From: an uncultured Cyanobium sp.
GTDB lineage: Bacteria; Cyanobacteriota; Cyanobacteriia; PCC-6307; Cyanobiaceae
NCBI GenBank assembly: GCA_937919075.1
Contig: CALFOF010000017.1
Span: 1-20,520 of the forward strand
DNA length: 20,520 nucleotides
Reading direction: 5' to 3'
Position numbers and translations under genes: made by a program. Shown piece by piece: positions 7,401 through 18,530 of the stretch. The notes below the pieces were generated by a model. That model was not told the origin of the DNA, did not search any database, and saw only the letters and a program-made list of their open reading frames with translations. Position 1 is the stretch's first letter; each line of letters starts with the position of its first letter.

Positions 7401-9097
7401 TGCGGCTCGCCCTCGCCCAGATCGACCCGCTGGTGGGAGACCTCCCCGGCAACGGCGCCCTGCTGCTGGATTGCTGCCGCCAGGCCGCCGCCGCCGGGGC
7501 CGATCTGGTCGCCAGCCCCGAGCTGTCGCTGTGGGGATATCCGCCACGGGATTTGCTGCTGCGGCCTGCGCTGCTGCGCCAACAGCAACAGGTGCTCGGC
7601 GAGCTGGCCCAAGAGCTGCCCGCCGGGCTGGCGCTGTTGGTGGGCACCGCTGAACCGGTGGCCGGCAGCGGCCTGCCGGCGCTCCACAACGCCGTGGCCC
7701 TGGTGGAGGAAGGCGGGTGGAGCATCGTGGCCCGCAAGCGCCTGCTGCCCAGCTACGACGTCTTCGACGAACGCCGCTACTTTCAGCCGGCCGACGCGGC
7801 CTGCCTGATCGAACGCCAATGGGGCGGGCGGCTGTGGCGCATCGGCCTGACGATCTGCGAAGACCTTTGGGTGGAGGAAAGCCTGCAGGGGCATCGGCTG
7901 AGCGGGGTGGACCCGATCGCCGCCCTGATGCCGCTGCAGCCCGACCTGCTGCTCAACCTCTCGGCCTCCCCGTTCGTGCAGGGCAAAGCGGCGCTGCGCC
8001 GGCGGCTGGCCCAGGCGGCGGCCGCCCGGCTCCATTGCCCGGTGGCGTACGTGAACCAGGTGGGCGGCAACGATGAGCTGGTGTTCGATGGGGGCAGCTT
8101 CGTGGTAGACGCGGGCGGTGCCGTGCTGCTGCAGATGCCCTGCGCCGCCGTGGGCCTGGCGGTCTGGGACAGCGATTCGAGCGCTGATTCCGCCGCTCCC
8201 GTTGCCCCACCCCTCGATCCGATGGAGCAGTTGTTCCGGGTGCTGGTGCTGGGGGTGCGCGACTACGCCGGCAAATGCGGCTTCCGGCAGGCACTGCTCG
8301 GGCTCAGCGGTGGCATCGATTCAGCGCTGGTGGCCGCCGTGGCCGTGGCAGCCCTGGGGGCCGACCAGTTGCTCGCCCTGCTGATGCCTTCCCCCTACAG
8401 CTCAGCAGGATCTCGCACCGATGCGATCCAACTGGCCGATCGCCTCGGCATCGCCCACGGTTGCGTGGCAATCGAACCGCTGATGCGGGGATTCGATCAG
8501 GCCTTGGCAGCTCCACTCGGAGCGGCACCCACGGGCCTGACGGCCGAGAATCTGCAATCCCGCATCCGCGGCACCCTGCTGATGGCCCTGGCCAATGCCC
8601 AGGGCCGGCTGTTGCTCTCCACCGGCAACAAATCAGAGCTGGCCGTGGGCTACTGCACCCTCTACGGCGACATGAACGGAGGCCTGGCCGTGATCGGCGA
8701 CCTCTACAAAACCAGCGTGTTCCGGCTCTGCGCCTGGCTCGACAGCCCCGCCGCCGCCGACTGCCGCCGCAGCTGCGGGCTGCCGGCCAGCGGTGAGCTG
8801 ATCGGCGCGGCGATCCGCGAGAAGCCGCCGAGCGCCGAGCTGCGGCCCGACCAGCGTGACACCGACTCCCTGCCCGACTACGACGTGCTGGACCCCCTGC
8901 TCCGGGGCTTCATCGAAGAGCTACGCAGCCCGGAGGAGCTGGTGGCCGCGGGCACGGATGCTCAGCTGGCCCAGCGCGTGTACCGGATGCTGCGCCGGGC
9001 CGAGTTCAAGCGACGTCAGGCCGCGCCCCTGATCAAGGTGAGTGGCCGGGCCTTCGGCAGCGGCTGGCGCATGCCGATTGCCGCCGCCAACGATTGA
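7400..9097 (+). CDS. nadE: Glutamine-dependent NAD+ synthetase
   Basis: NadE amidates deamido-NAD to NAD+, taking ammonia from glutamine. The 565-residue protein is the two-domain type. The N-terminal nitrilase-like glutaminase domain (about 1-260) has the triad E41 (SPELSLWGYPP), K113 (ARKRLLPSYDVFDERRYF) and C153 (TICEDLWV). The C-terminal synthetase domain (about 275-560) has the PP-loop SGGIDS (303-308), followed by STGNKSELAVGYCTLYGD. The start is the ATG at 7400, overlapping the NadD stop as TGATG; the frame is open further upstream but only as a shadow of nadD. The direct coupling of nadD and nadE places the last two steps of NAD synthesis in one transcript. No missing residue was seen. 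Confidence 0.96.
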   Translation: MRLALAQIDPLVGDLPGNGALLLDCCRQAAAAGADLVASPELSLWGYPPRDLLLRPALLRQQQQVLGELAQELPAGLALLVGTAEPVAGSGLPALHNAVALVEEGGWSIVARKRLLPSYDVFDERRYFQPADAACLIERQWGGRLWRIGLTICEDLWVEESLQGHRLSGVDPIAALMPLQPDLLLNLSASPFVQGKAALRRRLAQAAAARLHCPVAYVNQVGGNDELVFDGGSFVVDAGGAVLLQMPCAAVGLAVWDSDSSADSAAPVAPPLDPMEQLFRVLVLGVRDYAGKCGFRQALLGLSGGIDSALVAAVAVAALGADQLLALLMPSPYSSAGSRTDAIQLADRLGIAHGCVAIEPLMRGFDQALAAPLGAAPTGLTAENLQSRIRGTLLMALANAQGRLLLSTGNKSELAVGYCTLYGDMNGGLAVIGDLYKTSVFRLCAWLDSPAAADCRRSCGLPASGELIGAAIREKPPSAELRPDQRDTDSLPDYDVLDPLLRGFIEELRSPEELVAAGTDAQLAQRVYRMLRRAEFKRRQAAPLIKVSGRAFGSGWRMPIAAAND

Positions 9098-9172
9098 ATC
9101 GTCTGCCGATGCGGACCAATTCCTGGCAGTGAGGCCTTGCCGCCGCCAGTGTGTAAGCAGATTGAGAGTTGC

Positions 9173-10312
9173 ATGACCAGCCCCGGTTCCACCGCACCGA
9201 TCGCGAGCATCGGCGTGCCCACGGAAATCAAGCGGGACGAACAGCGGGTGGCCCTCACCCCCGATGGCGTCAGGGAGCTGGTGTCCCATGGCCTGGAGGT
9301 GCGCGTGCAGAGCGGCGCCGGCAACGGCGCGGGCATCGACGATTCCAGCTACGCCGAAGCCGGGGCGCAGTTGGTGAACCAGGAGGAGGCCTGGGCGGCC
9401 CACCTGGTGGTCAAGGTGAAGGAGCCCCAGGCCGAGGAGTTCCGCTTTCTGCGCGGCGACCTGGTGTTGTTCACCTACCTGCACCTGGCGGCCTACCCCG
9501 ATGTTGGCCGGGCCCTGCTGGACGCAGGCACCACCGGGGTGGCCTACGAAACCGTTCAGCTCGACAATGGCAACCTGCCGTTGCTGGCGCCGATGAGCGA
9601 GATCGCCGGCCGGCTCGCCGCCCAGGTGGGTGCCCACCTGCTCGAAAAGCCCCATGGCGGCCGCGGGGTGCTGATCGGCGGGTGCACCGGCGTCAGGCCG
9701 GCGCGGGTCGTGGTGCTCGGAGCCGGCACGGTTGGCTGGAATGCGGCCCGCCTGGCGGCGGCGATGGATGCGGAGGTGTTCCTGCTCGATCACTCCCCCC
9801 AGCGCCTGCGCAGCCTTGAATCCGACCGGAGCGGCCGGCTGGTGAGCCTGGTGAGCAGCCGTGGCCTGATCGAGCGCATGGTGCCTGGTGCCGATCTGCT
9901 GATCGGAGCAGTGCTCACTCCCGGCGGCCGGGCGCCCACCCTGGTCGACGAAGACCTGGTGCGGCGCATGAAACCCGGCTCCGTGATCGTCGATGTGGCG
10001 ATTGACCAGGGCGGTTGCATCGCCACCAGCCGCGAAACCACCCACACCGATCCTGTGGTCACGATCCACGGCGTGCAGCACTACGCCGTCGGCAACATGC
10101 CCGGAGCCGTTCCCTTCACCTCCACCGAAGCGCTGGTCAGCGTCACCCTGCCTTACATCGTTGGCATTGCCGGCCGGGGGCTGGTGGAGGCGGTCACTGA
10201 ACGACCCGAGTTGCTCTCGGGTCTGAACACGGTGGATGGGGCGGTGTGCCATCCCGGGGTGGCCAAAGCGCTGGGCGTGCCCACCCGCCACCCGATGGCC
10301 TGCCTGCGCTGA
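9173..10312 (+). CDS. ald: Alanine dehydrogenase
   Basis: Catalyses the NAD-dependent interconversion of L-alanine with pyruvate and ammonia. The 379-residue protein shows the family start IGVPTEIKRDEQRVALTP with R25, VKVKEP with K83, the catalytic H104 in TYLHLA, and a Rossmann glycine motif GAGTVG (183-188). The conserved IVDVAIDQGGC and NMPGAVPFTST segments follow. The ATG at 9173 is chosen because it leaves only a short, variable leader of about a dozen residues before the conserved start; an earlier in-frame start at 9137 would add 12 unconserved residues. The gap to nadE is 75 bases, so co-transcription with the NAD genes is possible, which would link cofactor supply to an NAD-using enzyme (inference). 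It ends six bases from the converging DUF3326 gene. Confidence 0.96.
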   Translation: MTSPGSTAPIASIGVPTEIKRDEQRVALTPDGVRELVSHGLEVRVQSGAGNGAGIDDSSYAEAGAQLVNQEEAWAAHLVVKVKEPQAEEFRFLRGDLVLFTYLHLAAYPDVGRALLDAGTTGVAYETVQLDNGNLPLLAPMSEIAGRLAAQVGAHLLEKPHGGRGVLIGGCTGVRPARVVVLGAGTVGWNAARLAAAMDAEVFLLDHSPQRLRSLESDRSGRLVSLVSSRGLIERMVPGADLLIGAVLTPGGRAPTLVDEDLVRRMKPGSVIVDVAIDQGGCIATSRETTHTDPVVTIHGVQHYAVGNMPGAVPFTSTEALVSVTLPYIVGIAGRGLVEAVTERPELLSGLNTVDGAVCHPGVAKALGVPTRHPMACLR

Positions 10313-10318
10313 GCCGGA

Positions 10319-11422
10319 TCACAGCAGCTCGGCGGCACCGCCGAGCGAGGCGAGCGGGCGCACCAGCGCCTGCGGGGCAATCCCCTCACGCAGGGCCAGC
10401 ACCAAACCCGCCGCCTCGGCATAGCTGGCAGCTGGGAGCACAGCAATCCCCAGGGCCGCCCCTGTGACCTCCAGCACACAGGCATTTCCCTGAACGGCGA
10501 TCACCGGCAGGCCCCGTTCGGCGCAGCGCAGCACGGCCTCGCCCCCCAGCGCTCCAGCCGGGGCCACCACGGCCCCGATCCCGCCAGGGTGGATCGCCCC
10601 GGCGGGCAGCACCGCCGAAGCGGCCAGGGGGGAAGGCGGCAGCAACGGCACCAGATCGGGAGCGCGGCTCAGGCCCACCAGTACGCAGGGCAGAAACGTG
10701 TGGCCCAGTTCTTCCGCTGCGGCCCGCGGATCAAGGCCAATCTCCAGCGGCAGGGGAGCCAGGGCGGGAGCATGGGCGCAGGGAATGCCCAGATGGCGCC
10801 CGAGCAGGTGGCTGATCACCGCTTCGGCCCCGGCCAGGCCGTCGACGCCATTGCCACCGCGATAGGCCGCCAGTTCCTGTTGGTCGTTGTCGTCTGGGAA
10901 GCTGGTCACCACCGCGATGGCCGTGGCTCCCGCCTCTCGCAGGCGTTCCCCGGCGCGCAGCAACTCGTCTGGGTGCAGCAGCCCGCCGCCGCTCGCGCCG
11001 CTGCTGCTGCGGCTCAACGCCACCCCGAGGGGCCGCTCGGTGGTGAGCACCGGGCCCACAGCAAGGCCGAGCGTGGCCCGGCAGGCATCCGCCACCTGCA
11101 GATGCCGCTGACGCAGTTCCGGCTCGATGCCAGCATCCAGCAATAGGCCCACCTGCCGCTGGCGCACGGGCGCAAGCGCCAGATCCCCGGCAGCGAAGCG
11201 GTTCAACGCCCAACCCTCTACGTAATGAATCCTCGGGTCGCTCCAATACAAGGCGGCGCCATTCATCACGTTTGGGTGGGTGATCAGGCAGCCGCTGGCC
11301 GCCGCCAGCAGGCGCGCCGCCGGCAGACCATCACCCGCATAGCCACCGATGTGGCAACCGATTCCGGTCGGGATCACCAGCAGGATCGGCAAGGGCGTTG
11401 TTGTGCCGATGGCAGGGGTCAT
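10319..11422 (-). CDS. DUF3326 family protein
   Basis: A conserved protein family of cyanobacteria and plants without an established function. The 367-residue product begins with a hydrophobic strand (LPILLVIPTGIGCHIGGYAGD) and contains the characteristic segment ITHPNVMNGAALYWSDPRIHY followed by EGWALNRFAAGD. Later stretches include VVTSFPDD, IPCAHAPAL and GLPVIAVQGNACVLEVT. Gly-rich loops next to hydrophobic strands suggest an alpha/beta fold. No membrane segment is evident. Its ATG (11420-11422) overlaps the stop of the small upstream gene as ATGA, so the two are translationally coupled. It ends six bases from ald, leaving no room for a separate terminator. The family call rests on recognisable conserved segments; a catalytic role cannot be read from the sequence. 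Confidence 0.85.
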   Translation of the reverse strand: MTPAIGTTTPLPILLVIPTGIGCHIGGYAGDGLPAARLLAAASGCLITHPNVMNGAALYWSDPRIHYVEGWALNRFAAGDLALAPVRQRQVGLLLDAGIEPELRQRHLQVADACRATLGLAVGPVLTTERPLGVALSRSSSGASGGGLLHPDELLRAGERLREAGATAIAVVTSFPDDNDQQELAAYRGGNGVDGLAGAEAVISHLLGRHLGIPCAHAPALAPLPLEIGLDPRAAAEELGHTFLPCVLVGLSRAPDLVPLLPPSPLAASAVLPAGAIHPGGIGAVVAPAGALGGEAVLRCAERGLPVIAVQGNACVLEVTGAALGIAVLPAASYAEAAGLVLALREGIAPQALVRPLASLGGAAELL

Positions 11423-11721
11423 GGCTCCACCAGCAGCACCACTTCCAGCCGCGCACGCCTGACACCCCCCTCACCCTCTGCGCCATCGACGGCCGTGATC
11501 GCCCAGCGCAGCGGCACGCCTTCCTCGCGATCGAGGGCCGCCAGCACAGCGGTCAGTACAGAAGTGGATGACGACGGGGCGCGTGACGCTGCTGCGGGCG
11601 GCGACGCAACGGCCGGCAACGGCACCCACAACTCCCTGGCGATCAGCCGCACGGCACCCACGGCCTCAGCGGCCAGCAGCTCACTTTTGGTACTGGCCGA
11701 ACTGAGCCAGATAAAGGGCAT
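11419..11721 (-). CDS. Small conserved-looking hypothetical protein
   Basis: A 100-residue product that I cannot name with certainty; similar small proteins seem to occur in picocyanobacteria. It has an N-terminal helix-like part (LLAAEAVGAVRLIARELWVPL), an Ala/Ser/Pro-rich spacer at about residues 40-55, and a second part (VLTAVLAALDREEGVPLRWAI) followed by an acidic loop and a final strand (RLEVVLLVEP). The ATG at 11721 overlaps the end of the ferredoxin gene by 41 bases and has AGGAGG directly against it, too close for normal use. A shorter form beginning nearer LLAAEA is possible but has no canonical start codon. Stop and start overlap DUF3326 by four bases. Its position between ferredoxin and DUF3326 suggests a shared function (inference). 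Confidence 0.7.
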   Translation of the reverse strand: MPFIWLSSASTKSELLAAEAVGAVRLIARELWVPLPAVASPPAAASRAPSSSTSVLTAVLAALDREEGVPLRWAITAVDGAEGEGGVRRARLEVVLLVEP

Positions 11722-12004
11722 CCTCCTGACCAGCCATCAGCTGGAGATCACTGCGTGGGTAGGACACGCAGAGCAACGCGTAGCCCTGGGTCTGCAGGTC
11801 GGCCTTCACGCCCATGGCGTCGGGCTGGTGCACCGTTCCCTCCGTGATCAAAGCCGCACAGGTGGTGCAGACCCCCGAAAGACAGGAACTGGGCAGCGGC
11901 ACGCCAGCGGCTTCAGCCGCCGACAGCACCGTCTGATCGGCGGTGCAGGAAAAGGTATGGGTGGCGCCGTCGAGCGCAGCGACGATGGTGAAGGTTTCAC
12001 TCAT
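11681..12004 (-). CDS. [2Fe-2S] ferredoxin, plant type
   Basis: A small soluble electron carrier with one [2Fe-2S] cluster. The 107-residue protein has the four ligands C41, C46, C49 and C79 in the pattern Cx4Cx2Cx29C (SSCLSGVCTTCAALITEG and YALLCVSYP). This matches plant-type ferredoxins, though the acidic surface is weaker than in the main photosynthetic PetF and an extra Cys (C20) is present, so it is more likely a specialised paralogue. The ATG at 12002-12004 gives the standard family start (MSETFTIVAALDG); a longer frame to 12058 adds an unconserved leader. No Shine-Dalgarno sequence is seen; a small hairpin precedes the start. It heads the ferredoxin-hypothetical-DUF3326 cluster and may supply electrons to a partner there (inference). 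Confidence 0.92.
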   Translation of the reverse strand: MSETFTIVAALDGATHTFSCTADQTVLSAAEAAGVPLPSSCLSGVCTTCAALITEGTVHQPDAMGVKADLQTQGYALLCVSYPRSDLQLMAGQEDALYLAQFGQYQK

Positions 12005-12020
12005 GGCAGGAAGTGCAAGC

Positions 12021-12037
12021 GGCGGAGCTGTTCCGCC
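12021..12037 (-). promoter_or_regulatory. Leader hairpin before the ferredoxin gene
   Basis: GGCGGA and TCCGCC pair over six bases around a five-base loop, ending 16 bases before the ferredoxin ATG. It would lie in the 5' leader of the mRNA and could affect initiation. A role is not shown by the sequence alone. Confidence 0.3.
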
Positions 12038-12228
12038 TTCGGAAGACAGCGGCCCCATCTTCCCGGACGGCGGAGCAGCACGGGGCTCTCAGGCGCCACC
12101 GAGGGTCGCGCAAGGGCCTGGAACGTGAATGAGGAGAGGAGCCGGAGAGGCGGGTTCGTGGGTGGAGGCGAGGGGATGGCGGAGCAGTGGGCAGTACTGG
12201 GTGGAGCGGTGCGGGGGTGCAGGGTGAA

Positions 12229-12296
12229 GCAGTGCGGGGCAGTGCTGATGGTGCTGGGCTGTGCAGTGCAAGGCGGTGCTGATGGTGCTGGGTGAG
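12229..12296. repeat. 34-bp imperfect tandem repeat, two copies
   Basis: Unit one (12229-12262) and unit two (12263-12296) share the exact core GTGCTGATGGTGCTGGG (12242-12258 and 12276-12292) and a GCAGTGC start. More degenerate relatives of the unit (GCAGTG/GGTGC phrases) continue to the left to about 12180. The array is intergenic and looks like a short tandem expansion. Confidence 0.65.
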
Positions 12297-12350
12297 AAAT
12301 ACATCGCGGCGGACGGCGAAACTCCCGGCGAACAGCGGGTGCGGCGAGGT

Positions 12351-13088
12351 TCACGCCGTGGGCCCAAGGGGTGTCCATGCACCGGGGTGGGGAGCCAGAA
12401 ACTCGGGGGGGCGGCTGTTGGAGGCCCGGGCGGAGAGGAAGAGATCAAAGCTGAGCGAACAGCGCCGCTCATCGTCCTCATTGGGCAGCACCGCGTGGTC
12501 GGTGGCCGCAGGGAAAAGCACCAGCAGGCCAGCCTGGGGAGCCACATCCTGCCAAGGGGCGTTGAGGGGGTGATCGGCAGAAATCGGCCCGCCGTGGCCG
12601 ACGGCCAGGCCCGGCACCAGTTCGTTCACCTGCCGGTGCGGAAAGAGCCGGAGGCAGCCGCAACGGCCACTGCCATCACCCGTGATGTAATACACGGCAC
12701 TGAGGTGGGCGTTGGGGTGGTGGTGACGCCCGACCGCTTGCCCCGGCTCGCTCACCACGGGCCAGGCCCGCTGCAGATGCAGCTCCAGTTGATCGGTATC
12801 GAAACCGAGCACCCTCAGATAGGCCGTGGCAGCCACCTGCAACTCGCCGACCAACCAGCCAAAGGCAGGGCGGCGTTGCACCTGCCACGCGTCATGAAGA
12901 TCGCCTGTCCAAGCGCAACCTTCGGACGGATTGCCCGAAGCCGCACTGCGAAGCTGAAGGGCGTCCTGCAGCATCACAGCTGAATCGAGCGGGTCGGGTC
13001 GCAGTTGCTGGCGCCCAAGGGCCAGCGGAAACAGCGGTTGGATCTCGATGATGGCCTCAGCCCATTGCCGAGCCACCCACGATTTCAA
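12351..13088 (-). CDS. Putative 2OG-Fe(II) oxygenase (TIGR02466-like) at the end of the atp operon
   Basis: A predicted member of the double-stranded beta-helix dioxygenases that use 2-oxoglutarate and iron(II); the substrate is unknown. Recognisable parts are [18 protein letters not shown] (near residues 122-139, holding the first metal ligands), the FP segment near 149, and [19 protein letters not shown] with the distal H198 and the Arg (208/209) expected to hold 2-oxoglutarate. The protein is 245 residues if it starts at the TTG at 13086-13088, which has AGGAG four bases upstream; a GTG at 13074-13076 is the alternative. Either start lies inside the gamma gene, so translation is probably coupled to it. 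It would be co-transcribed with the ATP synthase genes. The family assignment is good; its role there is unknown. Confidence 0.8.
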   Translation of the reverse strand: MKSWVARQWAEAIIEIQPLFPLALGRQQLRPDPLDSAVMLQDALQLRSAASGNPSEGCAWTGDLHDAWQVQRRPAFGWLVGELQVAATAYLRVLGFDTDQLELHLQRAWPVVSEPGQAVGRHHHPNAHLSAVYYITGDGSGRCGCLRLFPHRQVNELVPGLAVGHGGPISADHPLNAPWQDVAPQAGLLVLFPAATDHAVLPNEDDERRCSLSFDLFLSARASNSRPPEFLAPHPGAWTPLGPTA

Positions 13089-14010
13089 GGATCTCCTGGG
13101 TGATCGCAGCCTGACGCGCTTTGTTGTAGTCCAGAGTGAGCGACTTGGCGAGCTCCTTGGCGTTATCGCTGGCGCTGTTCATGGCCGTCATGCGGCTAGC
13201 CAGTTCGCTGGCGGCCGCTTCCTGGAGGGAACGCAGCAGCTGATTATCGAGATACAGCGGCAGCAGGGCATTGAGCAGCTGGTCGGGGCTCTGCTCAAAC
13301 ACGAACTCCGACTCCAGTGGCGGCATGGTGTTGTCGGAAGGCACACCCCGCTCCACCGCCAGCCGGCCTTCCCGGGTGGTGAGCCGGAAGATCTCATCAT
13401 CTTGGGCAGCAATGCCCTGGGGATCAAGCGGGAGAAGGGTCTGGGAAACAGGGCCACTGCTCACCAAGTTGATGAACTTGGTGTAAATCATCTCCACCCG
13501 ATCCGTGCTGCCGGAGAGGAAACCAGCCAGAATTTCGTCGCCAATTTTGCCCGCTTCATCTGCGGTTGGCACCTGCTCAAGGCCGGTGAACGTGGCGAGG
13601 ATCGGATAGGAGCGGTTCTTGAAGTAGCCGGCCGCCTTGCGCCCGATCAACACCAGTTCCACAGTGAAACCCTGGCCCTTGAGCTCGGCGAAACGCTGCT
13701 CCGTGCGCTTGATAATGTTGGCGTTGTAGCCACCGCAGAGGCCGCGGTCGGCGCTCACCACCACAAGGGTGATGTGGCGCACAGGACGGCTTTGCTCCAG
13801 CAGAGGGGTGTTGGCCACGTCCTCGAAACGCAGACGGGTCTGTAGGTTTTCGAGCATCCGAGCCAGGCGGTCGGCGAACGGCCTCGACCGCAACACCTGT
13901 TCCTGGGCACGCCGCACCTTGGCGGCCGCGACCATCCCCATGGCCTCGGTGATCTTGCGGGTGTTCTTGACCGAGCTGATGCGGTCGCGGGTTTCCTTGA
14001 GGTTCGCCAT
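13057..14010 (-). CDS. atpC: ATP synthase F1 subunit gamma
   Basis: Gamma is the rotating central shaft that couples the c-ring to catalysis in alpha3beta3. The 317-residue protein has the N-terminal coiled coil ([19 protein letters not shown]), the [14 protein letters not shown] loop and the C-terminal helix ending [15 protein letters not shown]. Residues about 198-232 form the insertion found in photosynthetic gamma subunits, here without the cysteine pair used by chloroplasts for thioredoxin control; the only cysteine is C92. This matches cyanobacteria. The ATG at 14008-14010 fits the family start MANLKE. It lies 26 bases after alpha, and its 3' end overlaps the oxygenase gene by about 32 bases. 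The E. coli-style name is atpG. Confidence 0.98.
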   Translation of the reverse strand: MANLKETRDRISSVKNTRKITEAMGMVAAAKVRRAQEQVLRSRPFADRLARMLENLQTRLRFEDVANTPLLEQSRPVRHITLVVVSADRGLCGGYNANIIKRTEQRFAELKGQGFTVELVLIGRKAAGYFKNRSYPILATFTGLEQVPTADEAGKIGDEILAGFLSGSTDRVEMIYTKFINLVSSGPVSQTLLPLDPQGIAAQDDEIFRLTTREGRLAVERGVPSDNTMPPLESEFVFEQSPDQLLNALLPLYLDNQLLRSLQEAAASELASRMTAMNSASDNAKELAKSLTLDYNKARQAAITQEILEIVGGSAMG

Positions 14011-14036
14011 GGTTCAGGTGCTTCGCTTCAGGGAGA

Positions 14037-16181
<2,145 letters not shown>

Positions 16182-16182
<1 letters not shown>

Positions 16183-16724
16183 CAGGCTTCACCCAGCGAT
16201 TCGATGGAGCGGTCGATCAGTGCGAGCTGGGCACCGGGATCAAGCTTAGAGGGAAGAGCTGCGAGAGCCTTCTCCACAGCCAGCTTGGCCGCTTCACGGC
16301 GAAGCCGTTCGCTGACCCGGTCGGCTTCGGCCTGAAGGTCGTTGCTGGAGCCCTGCTTCAGTAGCGCCATTGCTTCCACCGTGCGGCGCTCACTTTCAAG
16401 CCGGATGGACTCAGCGCGCACTTTGCCATCGGCTCTGATCTGATCCGCCTTGATCTGCGCCTCGGCCAGATCCTTCTGGGCGTTGGCGAGGGCAGAAGTG
16501 GCTGCGGCAAGCCGCCCTTCCGCATCCTGGAGATCGCTCAGGATCGCCTCGCGCCGTCGCACCAGCACACTGCCGAGCACCTTCGGCAGAAACCACACCA
16601 GTGCGGCGATCACGATCGCCAGGTTGATGATGTTGGTTTCGAACAGATTGAAATTGAGCCCGAAATGGCCCTCGCTGGCCAGCAACGGAGAAAAGGGCGC
16701 AATCAGGGAGAGAGGAAGTGTCAT
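16182..16724 (-). CDS. atpF: ATP synthase Fo subunit b
   Basis: Subunit b is one of the two peripheral-stalk helices that hold F1 still against the rotor. The 180-residue protein has a short polar N-terminus, one membrane segment (about residues 32-52, [21 protein letters not shown]), and then a long charged coiled coil ([20 protein letters not shown] onward) reaching to F1. The [11 protein letters not shown] stretch before the membrane helix is typical of cyanobacterial b. Its start overlaps the b' stop by four bases (ATGA) and its stop overlaps the delta start by one, so b', b and delta form a tightly coupled set. Confidence 0.97.
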
Positions 16725-17191
16725 TTCGCGGCCAGCAGACGGTTGACGATCAATTCGCTGAGAAGATCGGATTCGCCTTCAAGGTGCTCCATGGCCTTCT
16801 GACGCTCAGCTTCGATAGTGCGGCGAGCGCTTTCCATGCTGGCGTTGACATCGGCCTGTGCCGCAGCAAGGGCCGAGCGGTACAGCCTGTCCATCTCATC
16901 CTCCGCATCAACAATCAGCGTTTGGGACTTCTGTCGAGCGTCCTTCAGCTGGGCGGTGAGGTCGGCGGCGAGTCGCTCGGATTGTGCAAGCTTCTGCTTG
17001 GCATCCGCACGGCTCAGGGCGATGTAGCTGTCGCGCTCTTCAACCGTGCGGCCAATCGGCCGGAAGAACAGCAGGTTGAGAACATAGGTGAGGAGCACCA
17101 CCTGCACCGCCATGAGCGGCAGGGTGGCATCGAGGTCGAAGAGACCTCCCTCGGGAGCACCGGCTGCGGCGAGCAGAAGCCAGCTGGTCAT
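16721..17191 (-). CDS. atpG: ATP synthase Fo subunit b'
   Basis: Subunit b' pairs with b to make the heterodimeric stalk found in photosynthetic bacteria and chloroplasts. The 156-residue protein has one membrane segment (about 25-45, [20 protein letters not shown]) followed by [14 protein letters not shown] and a long coiled coil ([19 protein letters not shown] and beyond). It is shorter than b, as expected. [11 protein letters not shown] before the membrane helix is typical for the family. The ATG at 17189-17191 has a pyrimidine-rich leader; a perfect hairpin lies 31 bases upstream. The presence of both b and b' is one of the main reasons to call the organism a cyanobacterium. Confidence 0.97.
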   Translation of the reverse strand: MTSWLLLAAAGAPEGGLFDLDATLPLMAVQVVLLTYVLNLLFFRPIGRTVEERDSYIALSRADAKQKLAQSERLAADLTAQLKDARQKSQTLIVDAEDEMDRLYRSALAAAQADVNASMESARRTIEAERQKAMEHLEGESDLLSELIVNRLLAAK

Positions 17192-17222
17192 GGGGCAGGG
17201 ACGCTGGAAGGATCAGGTACGG

Positions 17223-17244
17223 CTGCCGTGGTGAAACACGGCAG
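17223..17244 (-). promoter_or_regulatory. Perfect 8-bp hairpin between the c and b' genes
   Basis: CTGCCGTG (17223-17230) and CACGGCAG (17237-17244) form a perfect 8-bp stem with a six-base loop in the 140-base gap after the c-subunit gene. No T-tract follows, so full termination is unlikely. It is placed to stabilise the 3' end of a c-subunit message or to slow read-through. A second strong hairpin lies on the other side of the same gene. Confidence 0.55.
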
Positions 17245-17331
17245 ATGGTCTGGACGGTTCAAACGACGCCAAGGTTCGGATCGGGGCCACATCAAATAAA
17301 TGGCTGGCCTCCCGATCCGCACGGACGGCGA

Positions 17332-18458
<1,127 letters not shown>

Positions 18459-18530
18459 CGGTGTGCTGGGGTGCCGCAGAAGCGACGAGAAAGAACAGGA
18501 GGCCCGGATCGACGGGAGGGGGACCGGGGA

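Larger units (their letters stand above)
12005..12350. other. G-skewed intergenic stretch upstream of the ferredoxin cluster
   Basis: These 346 bases separate two minus-strand genes. Bases about 12120-12300 are very rich in G on the plus strand (C on the coding strand), with several runs of three to five G and a 34-bp imperfect tandem repeat at 12229-12296. Open frames here are low in complexity (Pro/Ser/Thr/Ala/His-rich) and overlap both neighbours, so I do not call a gene. The promoter of the ferredoxin cluster should lie here, but no clear -10/-35 pair was found. Confidence 0.6.

Noticed and set aside
9098..9172. NtcA-type box (GTA-N8-TAC) before alanine dehydrogenase
   Set aside because: A GTA is present but no TAC stands at the right spacing, so nitrogen control cannot be supported from the sequence.
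8921..10291. Minus-strand open frame of about 456 codons
   Set aside because: It is antisense to nadE and alanine dehydrogenase, which are both certain, and shows no recognisable motif.
12001..12378. Minus-strand open frame of about 125 codons between the oxygenase and ferredoxin genes
   Set aside because: It overlaps both neighbours, is low in complexity (Pro, Ser, Thr, Ala, His) and comes from the G-skewed repeat stretch. No homologous pattern is recognisable.
13350..13420. Possible redox switch in the gamma insertion
   Set aside because: The insertion is present but contains no cysteine; the protein has a single Cys at position 92, so chloroplast-type thioredoxin control is excluded.
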